Shown here piece by piece: positions 1 to 8,791 of a stretch of DNA of 64,000 bases. The translations under genes were made by a program, and so were the position numbers. The first letter of the stretch is position 1. Every line of letters starts with the position of its first letter. A model generated the notes under the pieces. It saw only the letters and a list, made by a program, of their open reading frames with translations. It was not told the DNA's origin and made no database searches. This DNA comes from Hymenobacter sp. 5317J-9 (lineage in GTDB: Bacteria; Bacteroidota; Bacteroidia; Cytophagales; Hymenobacteraceae), in the NCBI RefSeq assembly GCF_022921075.1, contig NZ_CP095050.1, positions 620,001 through 684,000 of the forward strand, in the 5' to 3' direction.

Positions 1-1011
1 GGCCGTGTACATCATGCGCGTCTGCTGCACCGTCGACTCCGTGAACTCCTCGTAGCTGGAAGTTTGCCCCGTGGCCTCGTGGGTGATGGCCGTGATTTTG
101 CCGTCGGCCGAGGCGCTCATCCCGATTTTCTGCCAAGTGTGGGGACGGTAGCCCACCATGGTGGTCATCTGCTCGCGGGTGAGCACCAGCTTCACCGGCC
201 GCTTCACCTGGCGGGCCGCGATGATGGCCGCCGACTCGTGGGGCCAGCTGTGCAGCGCATTGCCGAAGGCGCCGCCCACAAACGTGGCAATGACCTTCAC
301 GTTTTCCTCGGGCAAGCCCCATTCCTTGGCGAAGTCGCGGCGGGTGGCCATGGTGCCCTGCGTTTTGTCGTAAATCGTGAGGCGGTCGGGCGCTTCCCAG
401 TGCGCTATAATGGCCTGCAACTCCATGGGGTGGTGGACCTCGGTCGGAATTACGTACTCGGCTTCGAGCTTGACCGCGCCGGTTTTGTAGGCATCGGCGG
501 TGCCGCGCACGTAGTCGGCCACGCCCGATTTGGGGTTTTTCTTGGCCTGCGTGGGCACAAAGGCCTGCTTCAGCCCCGCGGCCATGTCGGTTTCGTGCTT
601 TTCCTGCTCGTACTCGGCCTTCACCAGTCGCGCCGCGAAGCGGGCGCGTTCCAGCGTGTCGGCCACCACCACGGCAATGGGCTGGTCGTTGAAGCGCACC
701 TTGTCGTCGTTGAACACCTTGAGCCGGCCACCCGTCGTTTGGGGCTGGGAGGGGTCTTTGCCCGTGGACGTGAAGCCCGGCACCTTGGGCGAGTTGAAAT
801 GGGTGATGACGGCCAGCACGCCCGGCGCTTTTTCAGCCGCCCGGGCATCAATGCTCTTGATGCGGCCCTTGGCGATGGTGCTGCCCACCAGCACGGCGTA
901 GCTCATGCCGGGCAACTCGTACTCGGCCGAGTAGGTGGCCGCGCCCGTCACTTTCAGGTGGCCGTCTACCCGGTTCAGCGTGCTGCCGATTTGCTTGCTT
1001 AGTGGTTTCAT
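1..1011 (-). CDS. Molybdopterin-binding subunit of PaoABC-like aldehyde oxidoreductase (partial)
   Basis: The reading frame opens at an ATG on the minus strand at 1011 (MKPLSKQIGSTLNRVDGH) and stays open to the window edge, giving 337 N-terminal residues. The sequence has the xanthine dehydrogenase/aldehyde oxidase large-subunit pattern: an opening domain with VTGAATYSAEYELPG, then VADYVRGTADA, and the GGAFGNALHSWPHE stretch of the molybdopterin-binding region. The C-terminal part with the active-site Glu lies outside the window. Gene order Fe-S, FAD, Mo matches paoABC (yagTSR) of E. coli, whose product oxidises aromatic aldehydes in the periplasm. The substrate here is inferred from that family only. 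It is separated from the FAD subunit gene by 117 bp holding palindrome A. Confidence 0.88.
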   Translation of the reverse strand, partial: MKPLSKQIGSTLNRVDGHLKVTGAATYSAEYELPGMSYAVLVGSTIAKGRIKSIDARAAEKAPGVLAVITHFNSPKVPGFTSTGKDPSQPQTTGGRLKVFNDDKVRFNDQPIAVVVADTLERARFAARLVKAEYEQEKHETDMAAGLKQAFVPTQAKKNPKSGVADYVRGTADAYKTGAVKLEAEYVIPTEVHHPMELQAIIAHWEAPDRLTIYDKTQGTMATRRDFAKEWGLPEENVKVIATFVGGAFGNALHSWPHESAAIIAARQVKRPVKLVLTREQMTTMVGYRPHTWQKIGMSASADGKITAITHEATGQTSSYEEFTESTVQQTRMMYTA

Positions 1012-1033
1012 AGTGGAGGTTAGAAGCGAAAAG

Positions 1034-1118
1034 CGTCATGCAGAGCGCAGCGAAGCATCTCGCGTGCTTAACTAATTAGTTGCCCCGAGCGAGATGCTTC
1101 GCTGCGCTCTGCATGACG
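1034..1118. repeat. Palindromic element A (30-bp perfect arms)
   Basis: Arms 1034-1063 and 1089-1118 are exact reverse complements around a 25-nt centre. Each arm contains CGTCATGCAGAGCGCAGCGA followed by AGCATCT. This 27-nt core is identical to the arm core of element B at 20066-20178. The element lies between the FAD and Mo subunit genes of one operon. There is no T run after either arm, so it does not look like an ordinary terminator. Confidence 0.9.
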
Positions 1119-1128
1119 TCCTGAAGGT

Positions 1129-2109
1129 TTAGGCCGCGGCTGCATTTTTCAGGGCCTGAATCAGCGTATTCGGCGCCAGGCGCAGCTTGTATTCGTTGTG
1201 CTTGAAGGCCTTGGCGCCCTGCATGGCCACCGTTGCGGCCTGCCGGAAGGTGTCTTCCGTGGCCGGCTTGCCCACCAGAAACTGCTCGGCCGCCTGCAGG
1301 CGCCAGGGCTTGTGCGCCACGCCGCCGAAGGCCAGCCGCGCCGCCCGGATGGTGCTGCCGTCCAGGGCCAGCGCCGCGGCAGCCGATACCAGCGCGAAGG
1401 CGTAGCTGGCCCGCTCGCGCACCTTGTAATAGCTTACGTGTTTCGTAAATGGATTGTCGGGCACCTCCACGGCCGTGATGAGCTCGCCGGGCTCCAGCGT
1501 GGTGTCTTTTTCGGGCGTGTCGCCGGGCAGGCGGTGCAGGTCGGCGAAGGCGATGCGGCGGTCGCCGCGGGGGCCGCTCACCAGCACGGTGGCGTCGAGG
1601 GCCACCAGGGCCACGCTCATGTCAGACGGGTGCACGGCAATGCACTTGTCCGAAAAGCCGAAGATGGCGTGCATCCGGTTGACGCCTTCCAGCGCGCCGC
1701 AGCCGGTGCCGGGCTCGCGTTTGTTGCAGGGCAGGGCCGTGTCGTAGAAGTAGGGGCAGCGGGTGCGCTGCAGCATGTTGCCGCCGGTGGTGGCCATGTT
1801 GCGCAGCTGGGCCGAGGCCCCGGCGTTGATGGCCTGCACCAGCAGCGGCTGCCGCTCCCGCACCTGCTGGTCGTCGGCCACGGTCGAGTTCAGGGCCAGC
1901 GCGCCGATGCGGAGGCTGTTGCTTTCGTGCTCGATTTTAGTAAGGGGCAGGCGGTTGATGTCGACCAGCTTTTGCGGGGCCATCACGCCACGCTTCATCA
2001 GGTCGACGAGGTTGGTGCCGCCGGCGATGAACTTGGCATTGGCGTCTTTGGCCACCGCCTCAATGGCGGCCTGCTGCTTGGTGGGGCGGACGTACTGGAA
2101 CTGGTTCAT
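1129..2109 (-). CDS. FAD-binding subunit of PaoABC-like aldehyde oxidoreductase
   Basis: The 326-residue product is a CO dehydrogenase/xanthine dehydrogenase FAD subunit. The FAD pyrophosphate loop FIAGGTNLVDLMKRGV is at about residues 27-42, followed by ATTGGNMLQRTRCP at about 106-119. Four cysteines (118, 128, 137, 156) sit in the inserted loop that in E. coli PaoB carries an additional [4Fe-4S] cluster; classic xanthine dehydrogenases lack it. The start codon overlaps the stop of the Fe-S gene in an ATGA, so translation is probably coupled. The enzyme would pass electrons from the Mo centre through 2Fe-2S clusters to FAD. I see no odd residues. Assignment to the YagS/PaoB type is firm; the exact substrate is unknown. 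Confidence 0.92.
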   Translation of the reverse strand: MNQFQYVRPTKQQAAIEAVAKDANAKFIAGGTNLVDLMKRGVMAPQKLVDINRLPLTKIEHESNSLRIGALALNSTVADDQQVRERQPLLVQAINAGASAQLRNMATTGGNMLQRTRCPYFYDTALPCNKREPGTGCGALEGVNRMHAIFGFSDKCIAVHPSDMSVALVALDATVLVSGPRGDRRIAFADLHRLPGDTPEKDTTLEPGELITAVEVPDNPFTKHVSYYKVRERASYAFALVSAAAALALDGSTIRAARLAFGGVAHKPWRLQAAEQFLVGKPATEDTFRQAATVAMQGAKAFKHNEYKLRLAPNTLIQALKNAAAA

Positions 2110-2732
2110 ACTTTTTGCCCTCCGTTTTTCACTTCCTGAATGGCCGCCACAATGTTGGTGTAAGCCCCGCAGCGGCAGATGTTGCCGCTCATGTATTCCC
2201 GGATTTCAGCCTCCGAGTCGGCGTGGCCTTCGCGCACGCAGGCCACGGCGCTCATTATCTGGCCGGGCGTACAGTAGCCGCACTGAAAGCCGTCGTGCTT
2301 CACAAACGCGGCCTGCATGGGGTGCAGCTTGTCGCCGTCGGCCAGGCCTTCGATGGTCGTGATTTTCTTGCCGTCGTGCATCACCGCGAAGCTCAGGCAG
2401 CTGTTCACGCGCTGGCCATCCACGTGCACGGTGCAGGCGCCGCACTGGCCGTAGTCGCAGCCTTTTTTGGTGCCCGTCAGGTTGAGTTGCTCGCGCAGCA
2501 AATCGAGCAGGGTGGTGCGGGGCTCCACATTCAGCTTATACTTCTTGCCGTTGATTTCCAGCTTGAGCGGTACTTTTTCGATGGCCGCGGCCACCCGTTC
2601 GTCCAGCTCGGCCGTGGCCGCCTGCACCACGGGCGCTGGCACCAGGGCCACGGCCGTGAGCAGCGACGACTGTTTCAGGAAGGTGCGCCGGGCCTCGTCG
2701 TGGCTGGGCGGCAGGTTGGGTTCGTGGTTCAT
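2106..2732 (-). CDS. Tat-exported 2Fe-2S subunit of PaoABC-like aldehyde oxidoreductase
   Basis: The product is 208 residues from the ATG at 2732. An upstream ATG at 2792 would bury the export signal, so it was not chosen. A twin-arginine motif (ARRTFLKQ, Arg15-Arg16) precedes a hydrophobic run, so this subunit probably carries the whole complex to the periplasm, as PaoA does in E. coli. The plant-type 2Fe-2S cluster ligands are Cys92, 97, 100 and 112 (CDYGQCGAC). The second cluster uses Cys151, 154, 186 and 188 (CGYC, CRC). It is the first gene of a three-gene minus-strand operon and overlaps the FAD gene by 4 bp. No accessory MobA-like or XdhC-like gene is visible, though the downstream end is outside the window. 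Confidence 0.93.
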   Translation of the reverse strand: MNHEPNLPPSHDEARRTFLKQSSLLTAVALVPAPVVQAATAELDERVAAAIEKVPLKLEINGKKYKLNVEPRTTLLDLLREQLNLTGTKKGCDYGQCGACTVHVDGQRVNSCLSFAVMHDGKKITTIEGLADGDKLHPMQAAFVKHDGFQCGYCTPGQIMSAVACVREGHADSEAEIREYMSGNICRCGAYTNIVAAIQEVKNGGQKV

Positions 2733-3084
2733 AGGGCAGTAGGAGAACAGTTCGATGCAATGGTCAGCAGGGCCGGCCCAGGCGGTGGGCATACGCGGCG
2801 GGCGGGGTGCCCGTTGGGCCGAAAGACGCGGAAGCAGCGGCGGAAAGCGCCCCGGCTCCTAGCTATGCGCAACGGTAGCCTTCGAAAGCGCCTGCTGCTG
2901 TGGCGCCGGCCGCGCCGTGCTCACCAAGCTTGCCGAACCGCTTTTGCACAACCGTATTCAAGCTACGAATTGTTTTGCAGACGCGCCCGTGCTTGCGTTG
3001 CCGAACCGGCCGGACGCCGGCCTGCACCACGCGGCCAGGTGCTACTTTTGGCGCCTGTCGCTTTTATGGTTTTTGTTCCGCTCG
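2733..3084. other. 352-bp divergent intergenic region
   Basis: This region lies between the divergently transcribed oxidoreductase operon and the SusR-like gene. The frame of the SusR-like gene remains open upstream to an ATG at 2917, but that extension looks unlike its family. A match to the -7 consensus (TACTTTTG) lies at 3043-3050 on the plus strand, about 35 bp before the chosen GTG start, without a recognisable TTTG at -33. Nothing else was recognised. Confidence 0.5.
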
Positions 3085-4716
3085 GTGAAGCTCCTGATTC
3101 TTTTGTGTGGTTTGCTGCTGGGGCTGTGGCCAGTAACTGCCAACGCCCAGGCCAGTGCCAACGACAGCCTACTGACCGAACTAAACCGAGCCCTGGCCCG
3201 GAAAAAGACTTACGACGGGCAGCGCCTCAACCGCATTGCCGTGCTCACCGCCGATTTTGCCTCGGCCGAGGTAAACGACAATACCCGGTTTGACCTGGCT
3301 CTGCGCATCTACGACGAATACAAAGCCTTTAAGTACGACTCGGCCTTTGTGTATTGCCAGAAAATGCGGCGGCTGGCCAACCGCCTTCACGACCCCGAAA
3401 AAATTGAGGTGGCGCAGCTCAAGCTGGCGTTTGTGCTGCTGTCGTCGGGCTTGTTCAAGGAGACGTTCGAAACGCTGGACAGCATCGACGCGCGCCGCCT
3501 GACGCGTCCTGACCGGCAAAGCCTCTATTTTCTGAAAGCGCGGGCCTACAGTGATTTGGGCAATTTCAACCAGGACCAAACCTACCGTCCGGCCTACTAC
3601 GCCAAAGCCCTGGCCTACGCCGACACGGCCCTGCAGTTTTGCCGTCCCGGCTCCTACCAGTGCTTGGAAGTGCAGGAGTTTCGGGCCCAGAAAAACGCGG
3701 ACCTGGCTGCCGGGGCCGCCGTCTACCGCCAGATTCTGCGGCTGCCGCGTCTCACGCTGCACCAACTGGCCGTGAGCGCCAGCACCACGGCCTACCTCTA
3801 CGAGCAGGCGGGCCAGCCCGAAAAAGCCTTCGAGCTGCTGCTCGTGTCGGCCATTGCCGACGTGAAATCGGCCACCAAGGAAACCACGGCCATCTTCAAG
3901 CTCTCGGACTACTGCTACCGCACCGGCGACCTCAAAAACGCCTACGCCTTCATCCGCGAAGCCCGCGAAAACGCCACGTTTTACAAGGCCCGGCAGCGGC
4001 AGATTGAAATCAGCCACGTCTCGTCCATCATCGAGGGACAAAAAATCAATATCATCGAAAGCCAGCGCAAGTCGCTGAAAACCTATGCTATCATCATGAC
4101 GGTGCTGGCCGGGGTGGTCATTGCCTTCGCGGTGGTGAGTGCGCTGGCCCTGCGCCGGCTGCGCAAAGCCGACCAGCTCGTCTTTGCTGCCAACCGCGAG
4201 CTGCAGGCCCGCAACGACGAGCTGCACCAGCTCAACCACGGCCTCAACGAAGCTAACCAGATTAAGGAGGAGTACATCGGCTACTACTTCCACAACAACT
4301 CGCAGTACATCGACAAGCTCGAAACCCTCAAGAAGCGCGTGGAAGCCCTGCTGAGCAGCAAGCAGTACGCCGGCCTGCAAAAGCTGGTCGACGGCGTGAA
4401 CATCAAAACCGAGCGCAACGAGCTACTGAAAGGCTTCGACACGGTGTTCCTGCGGCTGTTTCCCAACTTCATTGCGCAGTTCAACGCCCTGTTTCGGGCG
4501 GAAGACCGGGTGATGCTGGCCGACGACCAACTGCTGACGGCCGAGCTGCGCATCTTCGCCCTCATCCGTTTGGGCATTGCCGACAGCGAGCAAATCAGCC
4601 GCATGCTGGGCTATTCCATCAACACGATTTACACCTACAAGACGCGGGTGAAGAACCGCTCGCTGGTGCCGAACGAGGAATTCGAGGCGCGCATCCAGGC
4701 CATTGAGGCGGTGTAG
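3085..4716 (+). CDS. SusR-type membrane-spanning transcriptional regulator (DUF6377 family)
   Basis: Starting at the GTG at 3085 gives 543 residues with a clear signal sequence ([23 protein letters not shown] is the N-terminus). The in-frame ATG at 2917 would add 56 unlikely residues. A helical, TPR-like periplasmic region spans about 30-330. One transmembrane helix ([20 protein letters not shown]) is at about 333-353, then a coiled coil. A C-terminal helix-turn-helix ([25 protein letters not shown]) is at about 492-520. This is the architecture of B. thetaiotaomicron SusR, which senses maltose-type oligosaccharides in the periplasm and activates sus genes. The adjacent GH97 and GH13 genes support the same role. 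Family assignment is strong; the inducer is inferred. Confidence 0.85.
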   Translation: MKLLILLCGLLLGLWPVTANAQASANDSLLTELNRALARKKTYDGQRLNRIAVLTADFASAEVNDNTRFDLALRIYDEYKAFKYDSAFVYCQKMRRLANRLHDPEKIEVAQLKLAFVLLSSGLFKETFETLDSIDARRLTRPDRQSLYFLKARAYSDLGNFNQDQTYRPAYYAKALAYADTALQFCRPGSYQCLEVQEFRAQKNADLAAGAAVYRQILRLPRLTLHQLAVSASTTAYLYEQAGQPEKAFELLLVSAIADVKSATKETTAIFKLSDYCYRTGDLKNAYAFIREARENATFYKARQRQIEISHVSSIIEGQKINIIESQRKSLKTYAIIMTVLAGVVIAFAVVSALALRRLRKADQLVFAANRELQARNDELHQLNHGLNEANQIKEEYIGYYFHNNSQYIDKLETLKKRVEALLSSKQYAGLQKLVDGVNIKTERNELLKGFDTVFLRLFPNFIAQFNALFRAEDRVMLADDQLLTAELRIFALIRLGIADSEQISRMLGYSINTIYTYKTRVKNRSLVPNEEFEARIQAIEAV

Positions 4717-4764
4717 CAAAACGGCCGGCAAGGGATACTCTGGGGGCCGCTGATGCGGGCGAAT

Positions 4765-4851
4765 AGGGCAATATCAGGGCAATATTTTGGGTGTCGAAAT
4801 TTGATATAGTGTGTTGATTTACAGTGTGAATTTCTCTTGATGGGTTGATAT
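4765..4851. promoter_or_regulatory. Candidate SusR-like operator region
   Basis: In the AT-rich gap before the GH97 gene, the 10-mer AGGGCAATAT occurs at 4765-4774 and again at 4776-4785, an 11-bp period that puts both copies on one face of the helix. Further down, AGTGTG recurs at 4808 and 4823, and TTGATAT at 4801 and 4845. No protein-binding evidence exists; the operator role is inferred from position and phasing. Confidence 0.45.
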
Positions 4852-4897
4852 TTTCTATATCCGTCTTTGATTAGGTACGGGCGGGAGGGGGAGGCGC

Positions 4898-4905
4898 TAG
4901 CTTTG
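4898..4905 (+). promoter_or_regulatory. Putative -7 element of the GH97-GH13 operon
   Basis: TAGCTTTG matches the Bacteroidota -7 consensus TAnnTTTG and lies 64 bp before the GH97 start. The nearest TTTG (4866-4869) is 28 bp upstream, longer than the usual 19-21. That fits a promoter needing an activator, but it could be chance. Confidence 0.5.
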
Positions 4906-4969
4906 TTACATTCCCACTCCAACCGATGGCAGCCAGGCCCGACGGCCCTGGTGCTCCGGCGCTTTACTT

Positions 4970-7090
4970 ATGAGAAAATTGCTGCTGGCCTTGGGGCTGC
5001 TGACGGCGGCGCGCGGCGGCTACGCCCAGGCCGTCACCCCGCTCACCGCCCGCCTCGACCAGGTGAGCCTGACCGTGGCGCTGGGCGCCGACGGCCGCCC
5101 CACCTACGCCGTTTCTTACGGCACGAAATCCGTCATCAAGCCCTCCCGCCTGGGCCTGTCTTTTGCCGATGGTAAGGGCTTCGATGGCCCGCTGGAACTG
5201 GCCGGCAGCGACACCAAGGACGTGGACGAAACCTGGCAGCCGGTGTGGGGCGAGGTGAAAACCATTCGCAACCACTACCGGCAGCTCACGGTGCACCTGC
5301 GCCAGCCGGCGGCGCCCGGCCGCTTGCTCGACGTGGTGTTTCGGGTGTTTGCCGATGGCGTGGGCTTTCGCTACGAGTTTCCGGCGCAACCCAACCTGGC
5401 CTATTTCACGGTGCAGGACGAGCACACCGAGTTCAACCTGCCGGCCAACCACAAGGCCTTCTGGATTCCGGGCGACTACGACTCGAACGAGTACGCCTAC
5501 ACCACCAGCCGCCTGAGCGAGGTGAACACCACGCCCATTGAGGCCATTCAGCAGAAAGCCGACCCCAAGCGGGTGCAGACGCCGCTCATGCTGAAGTCGG
5601 ACAACGGGCTGTACGTCAACATTCACGAAGCGGCGCTGGTGAACTACCCGGCCATGTTCCTGAACGTGGACACGCAGACCTTCAGCCTCAGCAGCCAGCT
5701 GGTGCCCGATGCCACCGGCACTGGCGCCAAGGCCTACCTGCAGGCGCCCGAGCACACGCCTTGGCGCACGGTGGTGGTGGCCGATAACGCCCCGGCCATT
5801 CTCTCGTCCAAGCTCATTCTGAACCTGAACGAGCCGAGCAAAGTGGCCGACACGGGCTGGATTCAGCCGCAGAAATTTGTGGGCGTGTGGTGGGAGATGC
5901 ACGTGAACCGCGCCAGCTGGAACTACGCCGACGTGTCGAACATCAAGCTGGATAACACCGACTGGAACGCCCTCAAGCCCAACGGCCACCACGGCGCCAA
6001 CACCGCCAACGTGAAGCGCTACATAGATTTCGCGGCCGCGCACCACATCCCCGGCGTGCTGGTGGAAGGCTGGAACGTGGGCTGGGAAGACTGGGCCAAT
6101 AATTGGAAGGAAAACGTGTTCGATTTCGTGACGCCCTACCCCGATTTCAACGTGGACGAGCTGCAGCGCTACGCCGCCGGTAAGGGCGTGAAAATCATCA
6201 TGCACCACGAAACCAGCAGCTCCGTGACCAACTACGAGCGCCGGCAGGACGCCGCCTACCGCTTCATGAAACAGCACGGCTACGACGCCGTGAAAACCGG
6301 CTACGTGGGTCGCATCATCCCGCGCGGCGAGCACCACGACGGCCAGTGGATGGTGAACCACTACGTGCGCACCGCCCAGCTCACGGCCGATAACAAAATA
6401 ATGGTGGACATGCACGAGGCCGTGCGCCCCACCGGCCTGCACCGCACCTACCCCAACTGGCTGGCCAATGAAGCCGCCCGCGGCAACGAGTTTAACGCCT
6501 GGAGCAGCGGCAACCCGCCCGAGCACGAAACCATCCTGCCCTTCACCCGCCTCATGGGCGGCCCGATGGACTACACGCCCGGCATCTTCCAAATCAAGCT
6601 CGACGACTGGAACCCCGCCCGTAACCAGGGCAAGCAGGTGCACACCACCCTGGCCAAGCAGTTGGCCCTGTACGTGACCATGTACTCGCCCCTGCAAATG
6701 GCCGCCGACCTGCCCGAAGTTTACGAGAAGCACCCCGACGCCTTCCAGTTCATCGAGGACGTGCCCGTGGACTGGGACGATACCCGCATCCTGGCCGCCG
6801 AGCCCGGCGACTACCTCACCACCGTGCGCAAGGCCAAGGGCAAAGACGAGTGGTACCTGGGCAGCATCACGGATGAAAATGCCCGCAAGCAGGCCCTAAA
6901 GCTCGATTTCCTGACGCCCGGCCAGCGCTACGAGGCCATCATTTACGCTGATGGCAGCGGCGCCGACTGGCAGAAAAACCCCATGGCCTACCGCATTTCC
7001 AAGCAAACGGTGACCAGCAAATCGGCGCTGACGTTGCAGCTGGCGCCGGGCGGCGGCGCGGCAATCAGCTTCAAGCCGGTTAAGAAATAG
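4970..7090 (+). CDS. susB: GH97 alpha-glucosidase, SusB-like
   Basis: The product is 706 residues with an N-terminal signal peptide (MRKLLLALGLLTAARGGYAQA). The N-terminal super-beta-sandwich is followed by a (beta/alpha)8 barrel carrying LVEGWNVGWEDW, MHHETSS, VDMHEAVRPTGLHRTYPNW and NEAARGNEF. Glu414, Glu483 and Glu507 have the same spacing as Glu439, Glu508 and Glu532, the catalytic residues I recall for B. thetaiotaomicron SusB; Glu501 corresponds to a calcium ligand. This argues for the inverting, calcium-dependent alpha-glucosidase branch rather than the retaining alpha-galactosidases. The enzyme would release glucose from maltooligosaccharides in the periplasm. It lies 48 bp before the GH13 gene, probably in one operon, downstream of the SusR-like regulator. 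Confidence 0.93.
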   Translation: MRKLLLALGLLTAARGGYAQAVTPLTARLDQVSLTVALGADGRPTYAVSYGTKSVIKPSRLGLSFADGKGFDGPLELAGSDTKDVDETWQPVWGEVKTIRNHYRQLTVHLRQPAAPGRLLDVVFRVFADGVGFRYEFPAQPNLAYFTVQDEHTEFNLPANHKAFWIPGDYDSNEYAYTTSRLSEVNTTPIEAIQQKADPKRVQTPLMLKSDNGLYVNIHEAALVNYPAMFLNVDTQTFSLSSQLVPDATGTGAKAYLQAPEHTPWRTVVVADNAPAILSSKLILNLNEPSKVADTGWIQPQKFVGVWWEMHVNRASWNYADVSNIKLDNTDWNALKPNGHHGANTANVKRYIDFAAAHHIPGVLVEGWNVGWEDWANNWKENVFDFVTPYPDFNVDELQRYAAGKGVKIIMHHETSSSVTNYERRQDAAYRFMKQHGYDAVKTGYVGRIIPRGEHHDGQWMVNHYVRTAQLTADNKIMVDMHEAVRPTGLHRTYPNWLANEAARGNEFNAWSSGNPPEHETILPFTRLMGGPMDYTPGIFQIKLDDWNPARNQGKQVHTTLAKQLALYVTMYSPLQMAADLPEVYEKHPDAFQFIEDVPVDWDDTRILAAEPGDYLTTVRKAKGKDEWYLGSITDENARKQALKLDFLTPGQRYEAIIYADGSGADWQKNPMAYRISKQTVTSKSALTLQLAPGGGAAISFKPVKK

Positions 7091-7138
7091 CACCCGGTTG
7101 CCCTTGTTTTAACTCACTTTTTACCTAGCTCTTTCGAC

Positions 7139-8545
7139 ATGTTTCTTCCTAAAATAGTGCGCACAGTTGCGTTGGTGCTGGGCAGCGTGGGCCTGCTGGC
7201 GGCTTGCCACAAAGACGCCCCGCCGCCCGATGTGGTGTTCCCGACGTTTACCCCCACGCCTACGCCGCCGCAGTACGGCACGCCCTACGCCGGGGTGCCC
7301 AACCGCCAGGATGCGGTGATTTACCAGGTGAACATGCGGGCGTTCAGCCAGGGCGGCAACCTGGCCGGCGTCACGGCCCGGCTCGATTCCATCAAAGCCA
7401 TTGGGGTGAACGTGCTGTATCTGATGCCCATTTATCCGGTGGGCACCGACAGCAAGGCGGTGAATTCGCCCTACGCCGTGAAGGACTACCGCGCCGTGAA
7501 TCCCGAATTCGGTACCCTCGCCGACCTGCGCACGCTGGTAGACGCCGCCCACGCCCGCGGCCTGAGCGTGATGCTGGACTGGGTGGCCAACCACACCTCC
7601 TGGGACAATGCCTGGATAACCCAGCACCCCGACTGGTACGTGCGCGACGGGGCCGGCGCCATCAAGGCGGTGTCGAACAACGGACAGACGTTCAACGACG
7701 TAGCTCAGCTCGATTTCAACAACGTCGACATGCGGGCTGAGATGATTTCGGCCATGAAGTCGTGGGTGTTCACGGCCAACGTCGACGGTTTTCGGTGCGA
7801 CTACGCCGATTTTCAGCCCGCCGACTTCTGGAAACAGGCCGTCGACACCCTGCGCAACGTGAAAACCCACAAGCTGCTGCTGCTGGCCGAGGGCAAGCGC
7901 CCGGCCGGTTTTACTTCGGGCTTCGACTACAATTTCGGCTTCGACTTCTACGGCGGCATCTACAACGTGTACCGCAGCAACCAGCCCGCCACGGTGTTTG
8001 ATGCCCTGAATACCAGCGAGTATTCGGGTGCTACCGGCACGCAGCAAGTGGTGCGCTACATCACCAACCATGACGTGAACGGCTCGGACGGCTCCCCCGT
8101 CACCCTGTTTGGCGGCGACGCGGGCGCCATGTCGGCCTTCGTCATCGCCTCCCTCTACAAGGGCATTCCCTTCGTGTACAACGGCCAGGAAGTGGGCATG
8201 AGCCGCGCCATTCCGTTTCCCTTCACCGGCGTAAAAATCACTTGGGGCGTGCGCTCCGACGTGAAACGCGCCTACCAGCAGCTGCTCACGGCCCGGGCGG
8301 CCAGCACGGCCTTGCGCACGGGTACGCCCACGGCCTACAGTACGGCCAACGTGTGCGCCTTCACCAAAACCGCCGGCGCCGAGCAGGCCCTGGTGCTCGT
8401 GAACGTGCGCAACTCGCCCAGCACCTACACCCTGCCCGCCGCGCTGGCCAACACCAGCTGGGCCAATGCCCTGCAGAGCGGCACCGTGGCCCTAGCCACC
8501 TCGGTTACGCTGCCGGCCTATGGCTACCTGGTGCTGAAAAAGTAG
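7139..8545 (+). CDS. GH13 alpha-amylase-family lipoprotein
   Basis: The product is 468 residues with a lipobox (GLLAAC, Cys23), so it is probably anchored in a membrane, perhaps facing out like SusG. GH13 conserved regions are present: DWVANHTSWDN (region I), GFRCDYADF with nucleophile Asp221, LLAEGKRP with acid/base Glu251, and YITNHDVNGSD with Asp312. The C-terminal beta domain is short (ends at LPAYGYLVLKK). It probably cuts internal alpha-1,4 bonds of starch or glycogen and feeds the GH97 enzyme encoded just upstream. A very strong hairpin follows at 8554-8610, closing the operon. Exact specificity (amylase, neopullulanase, maltogenic) cannot be read from the motifs. Confidence 0.9.
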   Translation: MFLPKIVRTVALVLGSVGLLAACHKDAPPPDVVFPTFTPTPTPPQYGTPYAGVPNRQDAVIYQVNMRAFSQGGNLAGVTARLDSIKAIGVNVLYLMPIYPVGTDSKAVNSPYAVKDYRAVNPEFGTLADLRTLVDAAHARGLSVMLDWVANHTSWDNAWITQHPDWYVRDGAGAIKAVSNNGQTFNDVAQLDFNNVDMRAEMISAMKSWVFTANVDGFRCDYADFQPADFWKQAVDTLRNVKTHKLLLLAEGKRPAGFTSGFDYNFGFDFYGGIYNVYRSNQPATVFDALNTSEYSGATGTQQVVRYITNHDVNGSDGSPVTLFGGDAGAMSAFVIASLYKGIPFVYNGQEVGMSRAIPFPFTGVKITWGVRSDVKRAYQQLLTARAASTALRTGTPTAYSTANVCAFTKTAGAEQALVLVNVRNSPSTYTLPAALANTSWANALQSGTVALATSVTLPAYGYLVLKK

Positions 8546-8553
8546 CATTGCGG

Positions 8554-8610
8554 TAGCGCCGTATGCAAAAAGAGCCGGGCAGCCCCCGGCTCTTTTTGCA
8601 TACGGCGCTA
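8554..8610 (+). terminator. Rho-independent terminator, 26-bp perfect stem
   Basis: Arms 8554-8579 and 8585-8610 pair perfectly around a 5-nt loop. The stem includes AGAGCCGGG and an internal run of five T on the 3' side. It sits 9 bp after the GH13 stop codon. Confidence 0.9.
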
Positions 8611-8679
8611 TGCGACGGGGTGGATTTTAGGCATTATCGCCCGGTTCGTCACATTATTCGCCTCATTCGTCCCAGGTAG

Positions 8680-8710
8680 TTTAGCCGGTGGAAATGGCTC
8701 GGTAATCTTG
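8680..8710 (+). promoter_or_regulatory. Possible promoter of the first LytS/LytTR operon
   Basis: TTTA at 8680-8683, 19 bp, then TAATCTTG at 8703-8710. Each element has one mismatch from TTTG and TAnnTTTG. Spacing and position, about 80 bp before the kinase start, are right. Confidence 0.4.
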
Positions 8711-8791
8711 TTGCCGAAAGGTGCTGCTGGCAGCGACGGCGCTTGCTTTGTCGCTGCTCTGGGCCAGCCATTCTCCTACGTTTTCACCCGA

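Noticed and set aside
1034..1118. Insertion sequence at palindrome A (and B, C)
   Set aside because: No transposase frame or target-site duplication; total length is only 85-113 bp.
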